A stretch of 64,000 nt of DNA from Isoetes taiwanensis (taxonomy: Eukaryota; Streptophyta; Lycopodiopsida; Isoetales; Isoetaceae): assembly GCA_021234155.1 (NCBI GenBank), contig JAJEKV010000011.1, positions 8,293,132 through 8,357,131 on the forward strand, written 5' to 3'. The notes under the pieces are model-generated. The model saw nothing but the letters and a program-made list of their open reading frames with translations. It did no database searches and had not been told where the DNA came from. Each line of letters opens with the position of its first letter. Within the stretch, counting starts at the first letter, position 1. Below are positions 1 to 11,151 of this stretch, piece after piece. Made by a program: the position numbers and the translations under genes.

Positions 1-463
1 ATGCGGAGTTACAAGGCCACCCCACCCCTCCGAAGGTGGGCCGTTGCATGCAAATGCACAACATTCTTTGATTCAAGTGCACCATAAACATAATATCGTC
101 TCAGATACATAATGCAATTTCGTAAGGTGCTCATACCCTATTCATACTTATAGAGCAATCTTTAATACACGCATAAACATCCCACATTATACACTAGCCA
201 GGCAGATACTTTTCCCTACTACGGGACGGCAACAACATTCAATGGAATCTTGGTCTCATAAGGTAGGTTTGCCTAGCGGTTGGTAGAAGGTAACTACAAT
301 TGACAAGAACACCTAAGGGTTTTAAGGTTTAACTTTATAACAACTTAAGGTTTAAGTTTTAACTTTAAAATAAGGTTTTTAAAGGTCTGGGGATACCGGA
401 CCCTGGTATCCCCCTGCAACAGAAATCAGAAAGTGACTATAACAAGTTCGTGGGCGCCCAACA
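1..463. other. Left edge, no gene seen
   Basis: No coding region is recognisable. The stretch is AT-rich around 300-380, with repeated AAGGTTTAA-like words. A short hairpin sits at 389-413. A GGGCGCCCAAC string near 450-460 faintly resembles a retrotransposon primer-binding site, so the left edge could be the tail of an old LTR. No second LTR is visible inside the window to test this. Confidence 0.3.
389..413. repeat. Small perfect hairpin
   Basis: GGGGATACC (389-397) and GGTATCCCC (405-413) are perfect inverted complements around a 7-base loop. No neighbouring gene explains it. Confidence 0.6.
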
Positions 464-1342
464 GTGGCCCCTTTTTGGCTGGCCGACCGGATCTACAAGC
501 TCGCCCCAGGCAAAAGTTCATGTCCAAACACATTCAGCGTGCAAAATACTAGCTTTAGAGTAGGAACCAGAGGAGAAGACGGATTTACAATCTTGATCAC
601 GGCAGTGGAGAGGCAGACAGAAGGATTATTTTTACACAACCGACCGAAGCAAGCTAAGGTTCATAAGATCGGATGGTCGAATTCAAGCAGGGCCTGCCGG
701 ATCTGGGAGCACAGAGCAAATGGGCATGACAGATTTTACTTATGAATTGGAGTTTGGCTTACAGGAGGCGGTGGGCATGCTTCAGAGACTCAGCTCTACA
801 TAATCCGTCCCCAATCAGGCCGAAAATCAATACAAAGATCAAATCCCCACCTGAATTTAGCTTTGGACTCTTGTTTTCCTTGCTCTACTTCCAATTTGAT
901 CAGCCCAACCGATTCTCTTCCTCCTCCTTTTTGCCCATCCGGCCAACTCTTCTATTTCTTATATACCCTTGCCTTAAGAACACTTGGCAGGATCCATCCC
1001 AGGATCAGGCCAGATGGTGAGTTTGGCATGCTACATGCATCTGTAAGCGAGATCCTACCGCTATCTGGCAGCCACGATTCCTTTCTTCCCCTGATTTAGT
1101 GTGCTCACACTTTTAGCATTCAATTTATTAAGGTTTTAAGTTACCTTAGCTAAAGTTTTTATTTAGATTTAAATGGCGCTTCTAACACACCCATGGACGA
1201 TACCAGCGTTTGCTCATATACAAATTCTGGACACAAGCTTGGACACAAGCTAAGTCCCCGGTTTGTTACGATCTTGGGTCCGCTTCAGATTTCTTGGGCC
1301 CCACACCTCTGTTTGCTTGGTCATTTGACTCCTTACCCATAT
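464..1342. other. No recognisable gene
   Basis: Short open frames of 60-90 codons exist on the plus strand, but none shows a domain, a convincing start context or splice support. I see no structured repeat here. Treat as unannotated, probably transposon-derived. Confidence 0.3.
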
Positions 1343-2320
1343 TCATGGCAAAAGATGCACGTGTCTCTTTGAAAGAATATGATCTCTCATGTGGCCATTA
1401 AGACTTCTAGATTTTGGAAAGAGTTCAAGAAGCCTTTCACACATGGCACAAATAATACAAATGTCATCATGTTTAGCATATCCACCAATGGTGTTCTCAT
1501 AAAGCTTGAACACAACATCAAAAACTCTAGTTTCTTCTTGAAACTTTGCAATGGCAGTAGCTAATGTACTTTCTACTAGAGCTTGATTCTCCTTGCGAAT
1601 GTCCAGCTCCTCCTCAACATTACATGGGCTGGTTACGCTCATAATTATCTAAGATGACTCTTGGACTTGGTGGTTGCATTCAAAGTTACACAAGATATCA
1701 TCTCCACTTTTACCATATCGTTTCTCACATTCAAGACACCAAATAGCAAATACTGGTTTACCATGGGCATCATAAGAACACAATTCAGACCTGTCCTTTC
1801 GATTCTTTCGCTGCAGCTTTAAACTCAACTTCCTCACAACAACTTGCCATTTGGCAACATCAAACTTTGTTGCTAACTTGGATAGCAACCTATTCTTTGA
1901 AAAATGCAGATCTGATACATCATCTCAAAAAGCGGTATCTTCAACGAGAACAAGCTCATCATCATTTACCTCTTCATTGGTCTGCTCCTCATCTATGACA
2001 GTTTGGTCTCCCATCTCAAATTGGAGATTTTGAGATGAAATGCTCTCAACAACAGTCCTCTGCCTTTTTTGTGCAGGCTCTCCAACCACCTTGATTGTAA
2101 CCTCGTCGGTAGAAACCTTAAACCTTACCTCCTGCCTTGACGTGAAGGCCACTTCCCTATCTCCAAGAAATACAAAATCTTTCTCATCCTCCAGTAGCCC
2201 GTCCCGTCTTATTTCATTGCGGACATCCACGTAAGTGCATTCATGAGACATCATCACGAGGCCAAGGTCAGCCACGATTCCACAACCTTCATTCACCTTA
2301 ACCACGAGCGTCCTTTCCAT
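1343..2320 (-). pseudogene. Unknown spliced gene with Cys/His clusters, two in-frame stops
   Basis: Reading leftwards from the ATG at 2,320 (MERTLVVKV...), one frame runs to 1,343 and is broken only by in-frame stops near 1,925 and 1,649, giving about 325 codons. The ATG lies just behind a good splice acceptor (TTCTTGGCAG, 2,331-2,340). A GTAAGG donor ends at 2,427, so the gene has a 97-base intron in its 5' leader. The product has an acidic middle, a CLEC...C...CNH cluster near residue 210 and a CAMC...HMRDH cluster near residue 300 that resembles a C2H2 finger. I do not recognise the family. It lies downstream of A1 on the same strand but has no counterpart beside A2, so it need not belong to that element. 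It could be a decayed host gene or a transposon accessory gene. Confidence 0.5.
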
Positions 2321-2330
2321 TTTCTTCAGC

Positions 2331-2427
2331 CTGCCAAGAACAAAGAAACAACAAATAATATTAGAGAGATGCTTGTGAATGTATAGACCGAGATGCATGC
2401 AGAAAACTGATCTTAAACTAACCTTAC
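2331..2427 (-). other. 5'-leader intron of the unknown gene
   Basis: On the minus strand it runs from GTAAGGTTAG to TTCTTTGTTCTTGGCAG, canonical GT-AG with a pyrimidine-rich acceptor, 97 bases. The upstream exon contains a short upstream ORF (MWFLEGLHLG) that meets a stop right after the junction. Confidence 0.55.
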
Positions 2428-2747
2428 CGAGATGCAAACCCTCTAAAAACCACATTTCTACCACGGATCTCAGAGAATGGAGGCCGAAATGGAGGAAGGG
2501 GAAGCTTGGCCTACACAAAAAGAGCTACTGGAGCTGTTGTAGGAAATGGATGGACTTCAAAATCAAATGCTCAACAATGCTTTATGATGCTCATCTAACT
2601 ACTTCCTAATCCATTCATGACCAAACTCTGTGGTAGATTTTTATGGGGCAGGGACGAAAAAACTTCAAAACATTACCTCCGAAACACCAAATCCATTGAC
2701 GTATTTCTGGCAGCAAGCTTCGGATTCAAAGCCCTCAAAACGTAATC

Positions 2748-3792
2748 TCACGCCTTATCTAGTCGAAGAAAACCATCCCTGAACCGTGGAAATCCATACA
2801 CTCGAGGCGCCAAAACGTAGGAGCGACCGCATGTATACGTACATTTTTTTTTCAAAAAAACCTCTTCTCCGTCCATGCACATGTATTCTACAGAATGTAA
2901 GTGTGAACCCCCCTTGATCTTAGCCCTTTGGCTTGGTTGTTTGGTCTTATCCAGACTCTCTTTCAACTTAGCACACAAGTTGCACTTTGCAAAGTTGTGC
3001 GAAGTGTCTATAGTGACATGCTTGAAGTGCTTGCTCCATAGTCTACTGAAGCTGGGTTGAGATATTGCAGGTACCATTAGTTCTCGAAGCAAAGCATTCA
3101 CTTCCTCCAATATGCTCTTCTAGATACAATGGGATGGCAATCTCTTCTCAATGAGCTATTTTTCCCCGTTGATCTTTCCTACTTTTATGTGGCATATTCT
3201 CAGCATTGAATTCAACATATTTATCAAAAACCTCCCTAGCAGCCAGGATCCTAGAAGTTGGCCTCAACATGCCATTATTTTCATGTAATGCAATTTTGTT
3301 CCCCTTTGCATGACTTGCTTGCCAATTTTGCCAAGATGAAATTGGAATGCCATGAATATTTATCCATGCAACTTTACATATCCATGCTCCTAGTAGTGGG
3401 TATCTATTTTTCTTTGGATATTTTTCATCTTGAAGTGCAAGCTCATGAATGGAGTACATGTAAGTCCTCCTCTCATCACAAGTATACTCTTGGAAGGTGG
3501 CTCTTGCTTCCACCAATTCATCAATTTCAAACTTTTGAACACAATTAGTCCAACAACATTCCATTCCCCTTACTATAGCCATAGCTTCATGTGAACAATC
3601 ACTACTTGACTTGGACCTCTTGCTAGGATAATGTTTCACCATTGAGTGTTTTTCGGAAAATGTGGTCCTGGCAGCTATTGGAGGTGCATTAGGAAAATCA
3701 GTATCATCCACAACCTCTGGCTTTGGTAAAAGGAATTCTCCTATAAACTCAATGCAGGCTATAGGCCATGGCATGATGCATAGAACCTCCAA
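2748..3792 (-). pseudogene. A1: truncated DUF7869-like transposase gene
   Basis: Two minus-strand frames (3,792-3,148 and 3,110-2,748) align in order with the middle of gene A2. The shared parts are a CCxxNC motif followed by a helical block (around 3,560), a helix-turn-helix-like segment ending in SSWQNWQ (A2 has STFYSWRKRF), a FDKYVEFNAE block (A2 has LDTFILENAR), and then LRELM...QPSFSRLWSKHF...FAKCNLC (A2 has VQELT...LPSFYKVWNKEF...FSKCNTC). The similarity stops before the catalytic region, so A1 is a 3'-truncated relic. It points away from B1, exactly as A2 points away from B2. A solo LTR now separates A1 from B1. The homology is what I see; the transposase role is inferred from A2. Confidence 0.7.
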
Positions 3793-3864
3793 TTGTTTAA
3801 TACAGGCAGTGCAATCCTAGTGATTTGACCCTTTTTCCTTCTATTTTTCTTCTAAACTTGTTAT

Positions 3865-5533
3865 TGTGACGTCCCCTACTCGTATACGGTGCCCGCACCG
3901 TGTACAAACAGGAGTTCATCCCCCATACCAGCTCCATACTGATATAGGGCCCTCCACGTATCACTGCAACCTTGAAGAGTTCCAGTGGGAAGAATGAAGG
4001 GGTCATTTTCCCTGTCTCCCTCAGGGCCTACCTAGCTGCGGAAGTGTAAACATACATGTCAGTAGTACATACATCAACATCATATGACCACCACGAAGGA
4101 TGGTCCTCCACATATCTGCATAGACAAAGATCAGCACATCACATAGGGAATCCTACCCAAGGCTCAGACACAGGGATGGACTGACAAGCTTGGGTCTCCA
4201 GAGGTCATTGCAGACAGAATTCATGGCAATGGATTTGGCTGGCATAAGAACATGGCTTAGGGTTGTCCACTCCATCCGCCCCTCCTGTGCACACTTTGCA
4301 GAGTAGGCTGAAAAGTGTTGGGACCTGACTGTAGCCCGCCGGGTGCATAGCCAAAGGGGCTATTCCTGGGTTGCATCTCCCCAGTCCCGATGGGGCAGGT
4401 AGGGATCACTCCCTCCAGAGATCTACATGCTGACTCAAGGTGACTAGAGGGCCACTGCCCGTATTCGACTTGAACCCATTGGAAGGTGAACCCCACCCCA
4501 CGGGTGTCGAGCCCATGCCTTGCCCGCACTCAGTGGCAAGCCATTAGACCTAGTCACAATGATCCCCGGTAGACTTTACACGCCAGAGGGATCGTTCAAG
4601 AGTCAGAACACGAATCTCCTTCTTAGCCAGTCTGGCCCCTTCACCCACAACCAGGTGTGGTTCTTGTACACATGCCGAATCTATATGGTGCTAGAGAGGC
4701 TAATCTAGGAGCATCTACTACCAAGCTTTAGGTCTCTACCCCCCTTCCCAATACAAGGAGTTCAGAGAGATACATCATCCATATACATCACAGAAGAACT
4801 AAAGAACAAGATCTAATCTATATCATAGAGTTAGGTTCTTTAGTTAGAGTCTGGTATCTAGAGATCTAGAAGGCTGCTATGGGCAATTTAATAGGCTAAA
4901 CCTACTGATTCAATGACTAAAAGAGGGTTTAAGCTATTAAATTGCCTAAATACCTGATCCTTGAGTTCCTCCTCCTGACCTGAGTTCGACCATCCTGCTG
5001 AAAGGCTCATTCAAGGAAAACTAACGATGCAGTTCTCTCAGACAGAGTCTGGGAGGCGGTTTTGGCTCTTGAAGCAGCCAAAACAGAGTTCTAAAACCCT
5101 AGAAACGAAAAATGGGCAAGTTAGGGTTTTCCTACTTAAATAGGCAAGGGGTTGGTTAGGGTTTCCAATTATCCCCTTTAGGCATGTGGGATAATTGGGA
5201 ATGGGCCCACTTGCCTTTAATGGCTATGTGGCAAAAAGTGCCCACATGGAAAGGTGTGCCCACATTAATGTGCATATTGGTAAATGTGCACATTAATTGC
5301 ACACTTGGGTATGGCCCACTTGGCATAAAGTGTCCACATGGGAAAATGTGCACCTAGATAAATGTGCACATGGTTAAATGTGCACATTAATAAATGCACA
5401 CTCCTTGCAAGTTGCCCCCTAGGGCTACCCGCCTAGCTATACGTCGGCGTACACGTCAGTCGGGGTGGCGTGTATGCGTGACGAGGCAATACAGTATACG
5501 TCCTGGGACCGTATACTGTGCTGGAACGTCACA
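3865..5533. mobile_element. Solo LTR (gypsy-type) with 5-bp target duplication
   Basis: The 1,669-bp unit begins TGTGACGTCC and ends GGAACGTCACA, the TG...CA ends of an LTR with a short terminal inverted repeat. GTTAT lies immediately before it (3,860-3,864) and immediately after it (5,534-5,538), a perfect 5-bp target-site duplication. There is no internal retrotransposon domain and no second LTR, so this is a solo LTR left by recombination. It sits in the intergenic space of the A1/B1 pair; without it that space would be about 0.46 kb. Superfamily is inferred from the ends only. Confidence 0.85.
5200..5402. repeat. Degenerate TGTGCACAT-rich repeat inside the solo LTR
   Basis: Variants of ATGTGCACAT, GTGCCCACAT and TGTGCACC recur about every 20-30 bases at the 3' end of the LTR. 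The core TGTGCACA is nearly palindromic. It looks like local slippage within the LTR. Confidence 0.6.
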
Positions 5534-5652
5534 GTTATGGCCACACCCACTTTATCCTCTCCTAACCTTTCATCATTGACAACTTGGATAGGATCAGCTA
5601 GTATGATATCTGTATTTTCTGTCAATAAAACTTCTGCCCGGCTGCTCATACT

Positions 5653-5782
5653 CCTGTCTATTATTTCTCTGGCAGTGAGTTAAATCTGCCTTTACATAAT
5701 TGTCCTTCATGTGTTTAATTATCCTGCATGTCATTAACTGTTCTGTCTATAATTTGTCTGGCAGTGAGTAAATTAGTCTGCC
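5653..5782. repeat. Two-copy tandem duplication, about 90 bp
   Basis: CTGTCTATTATTTCTCTGG...GTGAGTTAAA...CTGCC (5,653-5,690) recurs with few changes at 5,743-5,782, giving a 90-bp period. Both copies contain CTGGCAGTGAGT. It lies just upstream of B1, in what would be its promoter or leader. Confidence 0.6.
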
Positions 5783-7109
5783 CGTGTTTAATTGGCTGCC
5801 TTTGAGTGATTGTTCGGCCTTTCCTTTTTTGTCCTACCTATGATTAGTCTATCTGTAATTGGTGACTGTATGCCATTCTGTATAGTTTAGTCTGGCTGGA
5901 ATGGTTGACCACTCGAAATCGCGTTAAGTGTGTATTGCACCCTCGTTTGCAAGGAAGAAGAGGCAAAACCGATTGGTAATTGCTACACCTCCTCCTAAGA
6001 AAGCAAGAGGCTCGGAAGATACTCCAGTGACCTCAAGCTTACAGAAGAAGGGAAAGCCTAACGAGGATGCAGTATTCTATGCATTGTCGATGGATGATAG
6101 TGGATCCATTATCAGAGCAGACACAGATCCTCGATGCCCCGAGGAGAAGATGGATGACAGTGCGGAGTGGTATGTTGACGTAGGCAAAACAAATGGTAAG
6201 GTGGATTTTGTGTTACACTCCTGGAAGAAAGAGACCGATCTTATGAAGAAACAAGGTATTCTTATCACTTGTGAGGAGCAGGATGACATATATTGTCAAC
6301 TCCTAGTGGAAGAAAGATCTCGCCAGATTTACACATGCCAGGGCAACAGCTTTCAAAGATGGTCTGATGAAGAAGGATGTGAGTGCTGAGTCATATTTCA
6401 AGTATGGATGGCCTCAAAATACTGCTCTCACTCCAGTGTCTATAAGTGAAGGGGTGTCTGCATTGAGGAGAGCTTTGCGAGGACCTTCTCCAAGTTACTA
6501 CCTGGAAGAGTTGAAGCATCAAAATGATATCAGTGATGTACGAAGATTGCTGGACTAAGAAAAGGACATCCCAGCTGCAACAATTGATGGCATGCTGGCA
6601 GAAAATGAGTTCGAAAAAAAATCGCAGCTGGAGGCAATGAGTAGGTTGGTCAAGTATGCAGATAACTACCCACTTGGCAAATCTTTTACACATCCCATCC
6701 ATGTTGACCGTCTGGTGAGATCACATAAGTCAACATTTGTTAGTAGGAGGTATGACCCTGAGCATGCGAGAGAAATCTTGAGGGCGATGGTGAGGAATCC
6801 AGGCCAAGTCCCTATGCCAGCAGACGTGCTTCCTTGGGATAGGAAAAAGGATGCTCCACCCCAGTGGACAATACTAGAGGGGCTTACAATGGAAAACCCA
6901 AATGTATACTTCCTTATTATTGACGGACAACATTCTATTGAAGCATAACGATCCCTATCCAACCAAGCTAAGCAAACAGGACAAATCATGTATCTGCTTC
7001 ATTACAACCACAGGTGGTGTCGGTTTCTAAGCCCCCATACCCCTGCAGAGGACCTCGCAGAGATTAGTGCAACAGTGAACGAAATGGGCGAAGTCTTCCT
7101 TTATAAAAG

Positions 7110-7582
7110 GTTAGTATATTAGGTGGCATTTAGATATATCAAATAGGAATAACAGTAGTAGACTAGGTCAGGCGTGTATTCATGCTGTCAGTTCGCGCCT
7201 GGCGGGAATTGTTAGAATGAGTACACGCCAGAAGCAAATTGGCACGCAGTAGATTCCCAATTCGCGCCTGGCGCGAACTAGCAATCTTCTGGCGTGACAG
7301 AATAGTTTCTGGTGTGTATTCATGCTGCCAATTGGCCTTGTTGAATACACGCCCGAAACGGGTCTATCGGCGATATATTGCCAACTTCAGGCCGGCGTGA
7401 TGTATCAACGGCGTGTATTCACCGGGCAATGCTTGCTAATTGGCGGCTAAATACGCGTAAGCGTTTTTGGGCTGCCGCCCGGCTTTGTCCTTTCCTGATT
7501 ATTCTGTTGGCTTGATCTAAAAAGCAGTTTATTTTTGTATGCCCTGCGTGTTTTGGCTGATATGATTTTCTTATTCGTGCAG
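7110..7582 (+). other. B1 intron 1 with GC-rich palindromic motifs
   Basis: AAAAG|GTTAGTATA to TTATTCGTGCAG|CCC. Splicing joins VFLYK to SPYVEQ in frame and restores a block that is collinear with B2. Inside are repeated words: TTCGCGCCTGGCGCGAA (a near-perfect palindrome near 7,260), CGCGCCTGGCGGGAATTG (near 7,195) and two copies of GTGTATTCATGCTG. Confidence 0.65.
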
Positions 7583-9262
7583 CCCTTACGTGGAACAACT
7601 CCGTCATGCCAGAGGACGAAGTCTGGGCAAGTTTTGGGATGCTTATGCTCAGAAACAGCTGCCAGATGCAATGGGAAGAGTGTCTCCTCAAGATACTTCA
7701 ATATTTGATTTGAAGACCACCGAGATGAGGAAAATACAGGGCCTTCAGGATGACGAAGTCATTTAATTGTTAGATTAATGCATAAACAAAGAAGTTCTGT
7801 ACAAGAAGGCTTCTTCAGTTAAGGACAAAATGTCTTTCGCTGATTGTTGCACTCATATAAAGGACATGCGAGTTATGAAGGTAGCAGTTGGTCAAGAACT
7901 TCAGAAGCTATCTGGTGATGTAACATTGTCTGAACTCGGCCTACTAGACAAGTATGGCGTGTCTACCGATGACATCAAGAAATACATCTTCTGATCCAAG
8001 GACTTTCTGCAAAACAGGAAATCAAAGTTCCAACAGCATACTACATGACTTACCTGCACTCCAATACCTGGTTTCTACTGGCTATAAAGGTCTCCTACTC
8101 GATACAACAATAGGCCCTCGTAATATTTCTCTATTTGTATTGGATAGCAGAACTGCAAAAGGAGAGAAGGGGATGACTCAAAAAGAGTACAACAGTTTTT
8201 TTACTAGCTGCATAGGCTTAACAATTGAGAAGCTCTTTATTATTGTCATCATATGCCCTCCAGAAGAGCCTCATATGCATGCTTTGATGGCTTCATACGA
8301 CTTGGAATGCCTAAAGGTCGTTAGGGAAGATTCTCTTCTCTTTGAAACAAAGGATATTGATTTGAGGATGCAATTTAAAAGCGCTTGTATAATCTTCATA
8401 ATGATATCCCTTGTGCTAGATGATGACTATGAGATAGCTAAGAGCAAAGGGGCATCAGATAAAGGTGCATGGCAGTGTTTTCTTTTGGATGAACCTAGCT
8501 TGAAAAATGTCTTCTACAAAGCAGATGATGAGGATGAAGCGAATGAATGCATTGATGTTCCTGATCTTTACCAGAAAGACATCACTTTGGAATTGCTGAC
8601 AAAAGAAAAGGGGCCCTTGAATAAACATGGGTTTGCAATCAATCTGGCAAGCTATCTTGTTGAGGCTTTTGCACCACTTGATACCACTTGCTGTGAACTT
8701 CATGTTGGAGGGTACATTGGTAGAGAAGCCCTGAAGACATCAAGAAGATGTCTAAGTTTCGTCAACGATGACCAGTCCAGGGATTTCCTTGAAGTGTTTT
8801 TCAAAAAGGTACTAGCCACGGCTGATTGCGGTCCTGTCAAAGATAAAAACCCGTTGGCTTTGGTACCTTACAAAGGGAAGAAGCAGACTACTATTTCACA
8901 ACCGCCTCTAAGAACAACTCCAGAATGTTTAAAAAGCAATGCAACCCCCGAGAGAAGGCCGCAATGCTAGTGCAGGAATGTGAGATCATGGAGCAAAATA
9001 TGGAGTCTATGCTTGGTAATATTCCAACTGGTAATGTTACACTTGGGGGTACGACTACGGTAGTTCCTGATACAAGCCAGGATGTTCATGCAAGCTCAGA
9101 TTCAACCGTTGAGGTTAGGAATCAAAATCCTGAGGTAGCTTTCATAGAAGAGAACATGTCCGAACTAAACCGTGGAGTTGATGCTTCTGGCAGTAAGCAT
9201 CCGGGGAGTGAAATAGATGCTACGACTGCTGGGGATGACCACAAAGGCTTTGATGATGAAAG

Positions 9263-9330
9263 GTAATTTATGCTAGGCGCGATATGTAGAATACTTCGGA
9301 CGGACAAAACGCGCTTGGCGTATATTGCAG
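9263..9330 (+). other. B1 intron 2
   Basis: GAAAG|GTAATTTATG to GCGTATATTGCAG|ACAA, 68 bases. Joining the flanks gives DDER-QYLYGAACDKIIIFDL without frame change. This is the main evidence that the HAD domain belongs to the same transcript as the methyltransferase-like region. Confidence 0.6.
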
Positions 9331-9336
9331 ACAATA

Positions 9337-9979
9337 TTTGTATGGCGCTGCTTGTGACAAAATCATTATCTTCGATCTGAATGGTGTCCTGTGTAAAACG
9401 TTTCGTAAGAAGCTTATTAATAGGGATGACTTCGAACAAGTCCCTCTAGAATCGAATACTAAGTAGATCTATCCTCGCCCACACTTAGAAGATATGATGA
9501 ATGAGGCGTTCAGATTGTTTCGAATTGCCATCTGGTCCTCAATGATACGCAGAAATATTGATGAAGTTCTTAGGGTGTTACCAGGAATGAATCGACACTT
9601 TGTGACGATTTGGGACTAAACTAAGTGTATAAAGTTTCCATATCCAAGAGATTCGGATGGCAAACCGGTCTTCGTTAAACATCTTGGTACTATGATGGAT
9701 CAGCTTGGCATTCAAAAGAACGAGGACATCATAATAGTAGGTGATGATGCTCTTAAGTGTTTTTATAATCAAGGGCAGGCTCTAAATTCACCAAGTTATA
9801 CTCCATTAGATTACTCAACAGATGAGTTTCTAGTACTATTCATGTCCATCATGAGTGGTTTGGCTGCTGGTAAAACAGTATCAGATGTTGTCCAAACGCA
9901 TCCAGAACTAGATCGAACTAAGGAGATGGATCCCTATCTTGAGAGTTATTTGACAAAGAAAGGAGTAGTCCCTCCATGA
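9337..9979 (+). other. FCP1/SCP-like HAD phosphatase module of B1
   Basis: The conceptual product shows the HAD series: motif I KIIIFDLNGVLC (Asp at 9,374; the usual DxDxT is here DxNxV), motif II IAIWSS, a Lys in VKHLGTM, and motif IV IIIVGDD (9,732-9,749). The layout is that of NLI-interacting/FCP1-type phosphatases, which act on phosphoserines such as those of the RNA polymerase II tail. The second motif-I Asp is Asn, so catalysis would be doubtful even without the two in-frame stops (9,464 and 9,617). No equivalent is seen after B2. After the stop at 9,977 the sequence is AT-rich, consistent with a 3' UTR. Confidence 0.55.
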
Positions 9980-11151
9980 TGTAATCTTCATATCAAGTGA
10001 ATACAATGTAAAAAGTGTTCTGTGTATATTGATGTGGTGTTATCTATAAATGCTAATCAAACACCACATTCTTCTCACTAAAACAAGAAAATGTTAAGCC
10101 ACCCACTACTATAATATAAAAATTTGCAACCTTGCAAAACAGCATGTCACACACCATGACACTATATTGAAAAAAAGGTATGCAAAAGTGGCATGCTTTT
10201 GGAACAGACATAAATCCAATTTAAATGAATGATGGTTCATTCGGGTTCCTATAGTATAAATTTATACCAAGGAGGGAATGAAACGATTTAGATTATATTG
10301 CTTGCATTTGTGGCATTGAAATTTGCACCGCATGAGCTCCCAAAGTTGAGGAATGGGTTTGTAGTGATGCCAGGGATGTTAATGACAGACTCGTTGAGGT
10401 TTAATCTCCCCTCCAAGGTAAACATTCTCTCAAACTGCATGTTGGCAAGATATACTAGTCTCACGCATGCAAACAACCATAAAGATGGTGAAGGAAGTGG
10501 GCAACAATTCAACAGTAGAAGCAGAAGATTCTAAGAAACCTCCTGAAGCTCCTTCGAAAACTAAAACAAGGGCTTCAGGCTTCGTGTCCTCTCAAGAGAC
10601 TGCAAAAGGTTATGAAAGCCCAGTGGACTAGGAAGAACGACATAAGGAAACAACATGATGAACAAATCTTATACCACTACTTACTAATTAGTTACAGAGG
10701 TAGTTTTATAAGATTATTGCAACAATTACTGATAAAACGACAATTTTTTGTCTTCCATGCGATCTATTAATTTAAAATATATATTCTACTTCTTCTTTTG
10801 GGCCAACTGGTTCGTTTAGCCAAATCTGTTAGATAATACCATTTTTTTTCCACTATAACTACCAACGCACAAAGTTTCTACTAACAAGATGCAAAGCATC
10901 TACATTTTCCAAAGAGACTTTCCTGATAATAATTTTTTTTCTTTTGCAGTGATTGTTTTTCCCTAAAAGATGATGACCTTCATTTTTTTCTTCTCTCCTA
11001 GACTGCAAGTCTTCCAAAATAAACTATTTTTTAGGGCATTTTCGTAAATCTTTATACTAGAATTACTAAATAGGTCCCTCTTTAGGCCATTTTAGAAATT
11101 TCAAAATTTCTAAAAGGAATCTTTCAAACGCACTTCTTAAATAAGTGTGTT
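9980..11151. other. No recognisable gene
   Basis: AT-rich sequence. The first 100 bases are a plausible 3' UTR of B1. Frames around 10,290-10,530 reach 75 codons without a domain I trust. Homopolymer T runs at 10,850-10,990. No element ends found. Confidence 0.35.

Larger units (their letters stand above)
5928..9979 (+). pseudogene. B1: ParB-like + methyltransferase-like + FCP1-like HAD protein, broken
   Basis: A single spliced gene is traceable with two introns (7,110-7,582 and 9,263-9,330), both GT-AG and both keeping frame. The order is: basic N-terminus (RKKRQNR, PPPKKAR); a domain with KYGWPQN...LRRALRG shared with B2; a ParB-like block ending FLIIDGQHSIEA (6,916-6,946) followed by VNEMGEVFLYK|SPYVEQLRHAR; a methyltransferase-like region (8,080-8,830) with EYNSFF...IIVIICPPEE and a C-terminal VGGYIGREALKTSRRC; an acidic linker; and a HAD domain. 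Where a DPPY motif is expected the sequence reads LLLDTTIG. In-frame stops (for example near 6,556, 6,946, 7,764, 7,993, 9,464 and 9,617) and frameshifts (about 6,310, 8,045, 8,950) make it a pseudogene or a poor consensus. Domain names rest on motif resemblance. Confidence 0.6.

Noticed and set aside
448-475. GGGCGCCCAACAGTGG string as a retrotransposon primer-binding site
   Set aside because: No LTR pair or polyprotein follows within the window.
4257-4529. 90-codon minus-strand frame
   Set aside because: Lies inside the solo LTR and has no recognisable domain.
10288-10534. Overlapping frames of about 75 codons with an LRR-like flavour
   Set aside because: Repeat spacing is not convincing and both strands are open, so no gene is called.
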